Below the pieces are notes generated by a model. It saw only the letters and a program-made list of their open reading frames with translations. It was not told the DNA's origin and ran no database searches. Both the position numbers and the translations under genes were made by a program. A DNA stretch of 64,000 bases from Larix kaempferi (Eukaryota > Streptophyta > Pinopsida > Pinales > Pinaceae), in assembly GCA_027924585.1 (NCBI GenBank), contig BSBM01000386.1, positions 5,472,501 to 5,536,500 of the forward strand, written 5' to 3'. The first letter of the stretch is position 1, and every line of letters starts with the position of its first letter. Of this stretch, positions 56,143-64,000 are shown piece after piece.

Positions 56143-56960
56143 ATGGTTGTCACCCGTAAAGGAGCACAAATCACGGTGGAAGAACTTGTAGCCCTCAAGA
56201 AAAAACTCCAAGATTTGGATGAAAATTTTCTCAGCCTCCATCTTTAGCATTCAACCATGAACACTGGGTTCTCTTCTTCCAACAATTTTCGTGGGCCGAA
56301 GCTTGATTTTCCTCGCTTCAATGGTAATGATCTGATAGGATGGATATACTGAGTAGAACAATATTTCAGTCTGCATAATACTTTTGATGTCCAAAAAGTT
56401 CCACTTGCATCCTTTCATTTGGAACAGGAAGACCTTCAATGGTATCGTTTGTACATCAAGGCTCATGACGAGCCAAAATGGACCGATTTTTTCCAACTCC
56501 TTTTGCAACGATTTGGTCCTAGTGCTTTTGATGACTTCACGGGTGCACTCACTAAACTTCACCAATTTGGTACTGTGAGAGAGTATCAGAAAATATTTGA
56601 CAAACTGGCCAATCACACAGAAGGATTGTCTAATGAATTCTACAGGAGTTGTTTTATCAGTGGTATTAAGGATGAAATCCACTCAGAGGTTAAAATTTTA
56701 TGTCCCAACACAATGATGGAAGTCCTAGGGCTGTCTAAGTTGGCAGAGGACAAGATCACATCCCAACAACGCTCCAAATCCACTTGTGTTCCATTCAGAA
56801 ATATGGTTTCCCAATGAACTCCCATCATGCCAACTCCTCGCACCACTCCTATCAAGCATTTGTTTGAAGCAGAGATGCAGGCACGTAGAGAAAAGGGATT
56901 TGTTATAATTGTGATGAGAAATTCAGTTGGGAACATAGATGTGTTGAGAAACAACTCTAT
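56143..56960 (+). pseudogene. G6 gag
   Basis: MVVTRKGAQITVEELVALKKK start as in G4. Stops follow at LHL* (about 56247) and WIY* (about 56349). Then SFHLEQEDLQWYRLYIKAHDE, LLLQRFGPSAFDDFTGAL, EGLSNEFYRSCFISGIKDE, and a zinc-knuckle region shifted by one frame around 56900. Same domain order and length as G4 gag. Confidence 0.88.
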
Positions 56961-57437
56961 ATCTTAGATGTGGATTCTCCTCTTGCCTCTAAACTTGGTG
57001 TAGAAGCTCTAGATACACTAGATGATCAGGTCAACATTCAACAGCCGCCTTTTGACCCTCCATCTCCAGATGACCACCCAGAGATATCTCTCCATGCTTT
57101 AGTCGGAGTCACCACCCCACAAACATTGTGGGTCAGTGGTTACTTCAAGAATATCTCTCTTATAATACTCATTGATTCTGGTAGCACTCATAATTTCATT
57201 GACCATCGGATCGCTAAACATGCTGATTGTTTTTTCCATCCTAGCTCCAACTTTGAAGTCATGATTGCCAATGGGGGCACCTTACCTTCCAAGGGGAAGT
57301 GTCACAATGTGTGTATCCCTATGGAATATTATAACCTGTGCTCTGGCATGTTTTCCTTGTCTTTAGGAGGATGTGATGTGGTTTTGGGTGTTCAATGGTT
57401 ACGCACACTTGGCCCCATCTTATGGGATTTTGCTTAA
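56961..57437 (+). pseudogene. G6 retropepsin
   Basis: Open frame 56970-57437: LIILIDSGSTHNFIDHRI with the catalytic DSG intact, NFEVMIANGGTLPSKGKC, and GGCDVVLGVQWLRTLGPILWDF. A TAA follows. Close to G4 protease in sequence, and better kept than G5 protease. Gag and protease survive in both copies, although both stop-interrupted, while RT does not. Confidence 0.9.
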
Positions 57438-58660
57438 CTTTGGATGCATTTTTTATTCAATGGGAAACAAAAAATTTATGGGCTTACAACCAATGTCTCT
57501 CTGCATCATCAATTCACATTGCATGGAAAATATACTTAAGAAGAATTTACATTATGTCATCGCTCAGCTCCATTCCATTCAGATGTACCCATCAATGGTC
57601 TGCACTACTTGCTTGGATAGATATGCAGGTGTCTTTGCTGAGCTAGTGTGTTTTCCGCCTTCCAAAGACCTTTCCAGAAATAATTTATCCACATCTACAT
57701 CTGAGAAGGAAATGATGGGTATTTTTCATGCATTATAGAAGTGGCAGCCATACCTATTAAGGAATTATTTCTGCATCAAGACTGATCACTAGAGTTTGGA
57801 AAATTCCCTGGAACAACGAGTCTCCTCCCCAGTACACCTGAAATGGGTTATCCAACTCATGGGTTATGCCTATGCAATCACTTACAAGAAGGTTAAGGAC
57901 AATCTGGTGGCGGATTCTCCTTCTCGCACATTTGATGACCCAGTTTCTCTTTCAACTATTTCTCTGCTTGTTCCAAATTGGTTGCAATATGTTCAACAAG
58001 GCTATGTATTCTATGAACTCCATGCTTCTCCATCGGCAGGGCACTCTGGGTTCCTCAAATCGTATGACTAGGAATAGTATAATTTATTTTGGTAGGGACT
58101 GAAAATGACAATTCAACAGATGGTTGCTAACTGTGATACTTTCCAGGTCAACAAGGGTGAAATGACACTCCTTTCGGGACTTTTTGAACCCTTTCCCATC
58201 CCTACATAGATTTGGACAGCTATTTCTATGGATTTCCTTAAAGCGCTCCAGTGGTACAATACCACATCTAAAATGACACCATATGAAGAAATATATGGAC
58301 ATGCACCACTAGTTCTTCTTCCATACACCCTGAGAAGTTCCCCAGTTCAGGAAATTGACTTGGTTCTTCGAAACCGCGACGAGATTATTCTCATTTTGGA
58401 GGAAAATCTTCACATGGCAAGAATTTGAATGAAACAACAAGCCGATCAACACCATTCCGAGCACACTTTTCAAGCAGGTGATATGGTTATTATTCATCTA
58501 TAGCCTTCCAGGAAATCCTCCATGAAACTCAAAAGGAGTCAACTTCTCTCTCAATCCATCACAAAGGTATTAATTCAGTGGCATGGCATGCAACCCGAGG
58601 ATGCTACAGGGGAACCACTCCTTCATATTCTGCATCAATTTCCACATCTAAATATTTGAG
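57438..58660 (+). pseudogene. G6 RNase H, integrase and chromodomain fragments
   Basis: FAELVCFPPSKDLS is joined to NLSTSTSEKEMMGIFHAL with no RT between. KWQPYLLRNYFCIKTDH and KDNLVADSPSR are the RNase H end. SAGHSGFLKSYD and TFQVNKGEM are the integrase N-domain. ISMDFLKAL is joined to QWYNTTSKMTPYEEIYGH, removing the catalytic core. SMKLKRSQLLS is joined to VLIQWHGMQPEDAT, removing half the chromodomain. The three joins recur in G4. Stops occur near 57736, 57790, 58069 and 58426. Confidence 0.88.
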
Positions 58661-58688
58661 GACAATGCTTTTCCTAAGGGAGAGGGGA

Positions 58689-59063
58689 TGTTAGGAACCT
58701 GTTTCAACCCTTCTCTTTACTTTGTTAGTATATTGTTGTTGGACGCATATGCTTTGTAAGTCATCTTGTATCGTTTGTTGATCCATAGTTTGTATTAGCC
58801 CATGGTATTGACCCATAGTATTGGACACATATGCTTTGTAAGTCGTCCTGTAGTATTCTATGTTCCATGGTATTGACCCATAGTATTGGGCATAGACTTA
58901 GTATATAAGTGTGTGTTGAGGCCAATGACGGCACTGTGAAGTTATTTGTATTGAGATTGCTCAAAGGAGGTTCCCCCTCGAAGTGGCCTGCGATCAATAA
59001 AAATATTATGTGATCTCATATATTGTGCATTTTATCAATTAATTGTTGTAGGTTCCTCAAACA
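58689..59063 (+). repeat. G6 3' LTR
   Basis: 375 bp, preceded by the purine tract AAGGGAGAGGGGA (58676-58688). It holds ATTTTATCAATTAATTG near its end, which the 5' LTR lacks but the G4 LTR has, so the LTRs differ by an indel. Confidence 0.88.
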
Positions 59064-61778
59064 TACCTATTTTAAGGTCAGAACTCTAGGTGGAGGTTCT
59101 AGAGTAGGAGGCTCATTATAGACCTAAGTCCTAGGAAATGCTTTATTAAGCTATTCACATCAGACAAACATGAGGTTTGGATGGAAGAGGGAAATTATTT
59201 TGTTGAGTTGAGAACTGAGTCATAGTTCTGAGAAATGAGTGATAGTTATGGTTCCCTTCAATTTTCTTCGTCCTTGTGGTACAACAAACAAGCTCGGGGG
59301 TTTCAATATCAACAAGTTGGCTATTCTGGAAGATTGGTTGGGAGGAACGTCGAACTTCATATTGGATTCGGTCTGTTCCTTTGGTCAGGTTCTACTAATG
59401 TTATTTAGTATTCTTTATTTTATTTCACTACATGTTCAAGTTATTACTGTGTAGAATTTAGGGTAAATAATGAACTGTGTTTCATATTGTTTTTATATTT
59501 TGCTAATGATTTTATGGTTGATATTTATATGGTTTCTTGTTTACTAGTTATTTTCTATCTGTTTAATATTTACTATGTGAAATTAGTAGTTGTTAATGAA
59601 CTGTATATTATATCAAATTTAATGATTTTGCTTAGGGATTAAATTATATGCAATCATGTTTATTTTAGTTATGTTATGTACATTCTGTTATCCTTGTTCT
59701 ATCTATGAATTTTCATTATATTACTGTAGATAGAATGTTTATATATATAACATTATAACTCTATCTTATAATCTTTTATTTAGCAAAACAGAACTAGGGT
59801 TGACCTAAATATACATATTATTATTATACAAACATTTAGTTTGGGAATAGATTATATATATATATAAATGAAACTGTATATATATAAATATTGGTTTGTG
59901 TTCAAATACATTAAATCTATTAAGTTAATAACCAAGCAAATCGTATACAGATCCAAGGGTTTCGATAGGAGTTGAAGAGCAAACAACATAGCTAAAACGT
60001 ATTCTAAGATATAGTATACATTACAAACAGAGCCACGATTGCATCCTTGTGGATGACCATGGGTTAAATTACGATATTCATATGAATGCCTTACTAAGAC
60101 AAATGTACAACACTTAAATGTTAATAGAGTCATATGACTCTTAAGATTAATTGCAATACGATTTACCATTGTCCTAAGGGTTTAGAACAAGAGCCACAAG
60201 GCTTGTTCTTACAGGAAAATAAACGAGGATAACAAGTGTTTGCAGAGCCGTAAGGCTCATTTGTTTAGAAAACCATATCAACAAACATTAACAAGTGTCG
60301 TTAGGACATACATTGAATAGGGTCAAAGCTTTTAACTAGTAATATCATTATATAAAAAAATATAGTCGAATGGCTTCAAACAAAAAATCATTAACAGGGT
60401 TTAAGTGTTGAACGATAACCACATCATTTTATTCAAGCTTTGGAATCAAATCATATTTACAAACTCAGAAACAAACTCATTCTTTTACAGAGCCAAATGG
60501 ATAGTATTTAATGCACAGAGATGGAATGTCGAAAGACTCCACTCTTGTTTTTCTTATTCATAAGAAAACTTATGGAAGTTTTTATCTATCCCTACGAAAC
60601 TTAATGCGTAGAGGCAAGCAATATACATTTCAGAGAGTAGAATAGGAGTGGGAGACACCACTGGGAGCTTTGCAGCAAGGAAACGTCGCGTGCCCAGTTC
60701 CACTACCATCTCCTTTTGAGACCCGAAATTACCTCTGCAGCCAAGTGGTGAAGACCGTTAGGGTTAACCAACTTGTAGTTAATAAATACTTAGTTCATAA
60801 TAATAATAAGAGAAAAACGATATTAAGGTTTATCTTAGGGTCGTAGATGCCGACAAGGCATGGAAACCTTCACCTCTGTTCTGAACCAAACTCAGAGTGC
60901 TTTACAGGTTCAAATCCCAGGGAATTCACCGGTTGCACCTGCACAACGATCATAGTTAGTTAAATCATGAAAACATTTACTGTAAAAATTATACATCAGA
61001 AGTATTGATATGATGTCAAAATTTAACTTGTTCTCAAGAATTTTGCTACCACCGTGAGTGATCGGGCACACTTAACAGTGTTTATCTTAACAACAAATCG
61101 AGAACGAGTACCAAGTTCCAAAGGGTTTTAGTGGATAGAACCCTCAACCCTCACAGCCTAATACTTATCATATCAAGCTTCAAACTAAAAGAATATTCAT
61201 TATCGAACGCGAACGAGGCGAGGCTTCAAACATTGGAACAAGTGTTGAAGGCCTCCTAAAGAAAATAAAATACAATAATAATTTATAGAGCTTGTACAAG
61301 GCTTCGAGCTATGGATTGAGCATCGAAACCACAGATCCAACTCTGGGCTCAATCTCTTGAAAACAAAACAAAAACTTAAACAATAAGCTATAGAGATAAA
61401 CAAATGTTGTAACCTGAAAGGGGTATGCCATCATAATCACAACGCAAAACACTCCATAAGAACGCCCCGATGAGCATTAATGCTCATGGCTTCCGCATCA
61501 CTGAGCACAGTTAGCATGGCTTCCTGTGTAGAGCTTGGCTCTCAGCACAGCAGTGTAATGTTGCAAAACTGAAACAATTGCAAAGTTAAACCATGACCCT
61601 CCTTAGAACCATTCTTCCCAACGGGGTAAATCCCAAGAAGATCATGATCGACGACTGGATGAGGAGTCATGAAGGATGAGCTGGCTGGTACAGCTTGGTC
61701 ATAAATTCCTTCACGTGGCTTCGACCGACCATTGCTGAGTTGTCACCTCCCAATAGACCTGCGAGGATCAACAATGGA

Positions 61779-61850
61779 ATAAACATTAATACCAAACTTT
61801 ATCGAGTAAACATTAATACCAAACTTTATCGAGTAAACATTAATACCAAA
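61779..61850 (+). repeat. 27-bp triplication in G5 3' LTR
   Basis: GTAAACATTAATACCAAA occurs three times at 27-bp spacing (unit tail CTTTATCGA). The 5' LTR has a single unit at about 39205. Confidence 0.9.
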
Positions 61851-62497
61851 TATAGATATCACAAAATATTTGACACATAGTAATTGCATAGCATAAATCA
61901 AATCAACCAGATTTGTTAACTTGTGGTAAATGCATGCAATGATTTGACTATAGTTTAGGAAATAAATATGGGAGCATAACCCAACTTTTATGTAATCATT
62001 ACTATATTACATATATGCATTCGAATGGGTATAGTGAATTACAATATGATGTTTCATACGCTGTTGATATGGCCATAAATCTATATCGCTAATGCCTTCT
62101 CCTTAGTTGCCACATTAATATAAATTCAAGGTTCAAACATATAACGCTATATTCAAATCATTAACTTGGTATGTAGTCATTTCACACCATTGCTATGTTA
62201 TGTAACGTATAAGTCTAAGTTTGAGCTTGGGTTAGCATGGCTCGTGACAGCATGCTCAACCTAGCTCGTTTGGTTATGAATATCTTAACCTTGTATATAG
62301 GCTCGAAAGAGCATAGGTAAGTGATGGATATAGTTTATGCATGGTCGGGTAGGTTTATATATATTAATATGTATATATTGTTGTTACATAGATTGTTTAT
62401 AATTCATTGTACTATATATATATATATATACATTATCGTATCATAGGTTAAATTAATACATAGATATATAGTTATGTATACTATGTATGTAAATAAT

Positions 62498-64000
62498 AAT
62501 GTATACCTTCCATCATTTGTTTTAGGAAAATGGATCATTCTACACATAGGATGGGGTAATGAAATAAGTAATTAGTTAATATCCCACACGAGTGACATGG
62601 TCGAGCAACATACAAGCGCTTGAGTGTATCAACTGGGATTAGGGGCCTCAACGCGTGGATAGGTGGGTCCATGCCTATAGAAGATGGGATCATATGGGTG
62701 TGATTCCCATATTACGAACACCCCTCACTATCTTCCTTCATTGGTTCTAATATAGTGACAACGTTGATGGAAGTGATTTCTTGGGAAGCTACTTGAGGTC
62801 CTTCAACCATAGGGCGTGTGAGGTGGATGCTCACAAATGCATCGTGAAATTGAGGGATTTCAGGGAAGTGATGTTTATAATGACCAAAATTTAAGAAAAT
62901 TGTGCATGCATGATTGGTACACAACATCTTGGTCTTGGTTTTGGTATTGGCCATAGATGACATGGTTGTTTTCCCCCCTACTGAAGTGTTGTATTTATGG
63001 ATTGCACTAATAGGTGTGTTGAGAAAAATTCCTGAGCTCTGGAAATGTGAGGCACATTTTGTAGCATGTCCTAACCTACTGCACAAATAAGAAGGTTGGT
63101 TGAATTTGGGGGCAGGGTTAAGATTGGGTGCAACAGGGGATTTCAACTTTGGTTTCTTCATTGTTAGGTTTGGTTATGACTAGTGTTTGTTTTGTCATTA
63201 GTGGTTGAACCAGACCTGCAATTGGTACTGATGGTATGCATGTGGGTGATACCAGAATGAAATTGTACTTTTATATTGGATTTGGTACCATTTCTAGATA
63301 AGTTTGTGTTAGGTACCACATTGGTAATCCCAAATTAATACTAGGTAATGTGAGTTGGGAAATGACTGAGGTTCCTTTAACTCTCATGGGGGGGTAAAAG
63401 AAATAGATCTAAAAAAATGTTGGTATTGATGGAGTTATGATTTGCTCGGTGCCACAACTAATTTAAATACTTGATGTTGTTGTGGATGGGGATTGTGACT
63501 TGTCTTTAGAGGTGAATATAGTTCACATATGACCATTTATAGATGCTAGGATAATTGGTGGAGGGCCAGAGTATGGCCCCAACAATGCAAAATATTTGTA
63601 AATTCCTGGACCTATATCGACATATGGGGAGAGAGTGGTTGATCCTATGGTGGGTAGGAGGTTTTCAGGGTTTGAGTTAGGATGAGGGTCATGGGAATTC
63701 AACTAGCCAAGGGTGACAATTTCCCATTGTGTGGAAACTTGATGATGTGGAAAAAAAATGAAGTTACCTCCTTCATGGTGTATATGTAACTACATCCGAA
63801 AAAAATATTGTAGTTGACTTGAGTGTCAACTACTTCGATATCCAAGAGTACCATTTCCCCCCCTATCTCAATGGGGACATTCTAGTGCAAAGCCAATGGT
63901 TTTAATGGTCTCCCATCATAAGTGAAAAGGGTGATAGATGAGGGGATTAATTCTAGAGATCACAGATGCTTCCATACATGGGTAGACATCACACAAGTAG
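62498..64000 (-). mobile_element. G8: gypsy protease end and spacer
   Basis: Minus strand from 63990: PIEIGGKMVLLDIEVVDTQ, then a flap-like segment NIFFGCSYIYTMKEVTSFFF and FPHNGKL, similar in order to the G1 protease (ILGRD...YTMHAVVSTLF...FPHN). A Pro/Ser-rich linker follows. A 149-codon open frame (63161-62712) has two Cys/His-rich spots (CSRLGHATKC and CTIFLNFGHYKH), possibly decayed knuckles. The G5 LTR is cut at 62497. No LTR of G8 is visible. Element type is inferred from the protease motif. Confidence 0.45.

Larger units (their letters stand above)
55101..59063 (+). mobile_element. G6: RT-less Ty3/gypsy element
   Basis: 3963 bp inserted in the G5 3' LTR. LTRs at 55101-55448 and 58689-59063, primer site, gag, protease, RNase H fragment, integrase fragment and chromodomain tail. 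It lacks RT, the integrase core and half the chromodomain, with the same joins as G4. Flanks CATCC and TACCT do not form a clear target duplication, so the site may have changed since. Confidence 0.9.
29687..62497 (+). mobile_element. G5: Ty3/gypsy element with giant LTRs, host of five insertions
   Basis: Order: 5' LTR (its first ~366 bp lost at the G3 border), iMet primer site, gag, protease, RT, RNase H, integrase with a chromo-like tail, G-rich tract, and 3' LTR (its last ~428 bp lost at 62497). Insertions inside it are C2, D1, S1 (with C3) and G6. The coding order and the WELE...YPIMF tail fit chromovirus-type gypsy elements. All domains carry stops or lost catalytic residues. Confidence 0.88.
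54822..62497 (+). repeat. G5 3' LTR (two blocks around G6)
   Basis: Starts TGTAATACCCC just after a G-rich tract (TAGGGGGGGGGG, 54806-54817); blocks 54822-55100 and 59064-62497. Homology with the 5' LTR runs from 59151 to 62497, where the 5' copy continues for 428 more bases. It keeps the empty sites for C2 (ATACA near 60309) and for G3 (CTATT at 59151). Confidence 0.85.

Overview
This is plant nuclear DNA made almost entirely of nested, decayed LTR retrotransposons. The clues are plant-type Ty3/gypsy and Ty1/copia proteins, primer-binding sites matching initiator-Met and apparently Arg tRNA, and insertions stacked inside insertions. I see no intact host gene, rRNA, tRNA or CRISPR array. The insertion density suggests a large, repeat-rich seed-plant genome. 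A gymnosperm is possible, but the species cannot be fixed from the sequence.

Layout, with names used below. 1-4646: G1, a Tat-like Ty3/gypsy element (+) missing its left end, probably inserted in the integrase of G2 (4647-10772, +). G2 keeps an integrase end, a second RNase H-like domain, an antisense reading frame, a long 3' spacer and a 3' LTR. 10773-12064 (-): remnant of a DUF4283/zinc-knuckle, LINE-type ORF. 12380-13455 (-): a gypsy gag remnant (G7). 13456-17385 (-): G4, a gypsy element lacking reverse transcriptase. G4 was hit by copia element C1 (+). The C1/G4/G3 junction was then tandemly duplicated (8424-bp shift), leaving a solo LTR at 15602-16153 and the rest of C1 at 18279-24577. 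26108-29686 (-): the 5' end of a third Tat-like element, G3, with gag remnant, leader, Arg-type primer site and 5' LTR.

29687-62497 (+) is one old gypsy element, G5, with LTRs of about 4.1 kb. It carries copia C2 in its 5' LTR and a 1.1-kb terminal-inverted-repeat element (D1) in its integrase. A solo LTR (S1) also lies in the integrase and itself holds copia C3. A second RT-less gypsy (G6, sister of G4) lies in the 3' LTR. From 62498 to the end (-) is the protease end and spacer of another gypsy element (G8).

The most interesting points are these. (1) The RT-less gypsy family has the same internal deletions in two copies. (2) The copia family replaces integrase with an intron-like cassette whose splice-like borders are conserved in C1, C2 and C3. 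(3) Unrelated minisatellites occupy the same 3' spacer of those copia elements. (4) G2 has a Tat-type layout with an RNase H fold after integrase and an antisense ORF. (5) The tandem duplication combined with LTR collapse, and the filled/empty-site pairs between the two G5 LTRs, give a readable order of events. Coding frames nearly all carry stops or lost catalytic residues, so most elements look dead.
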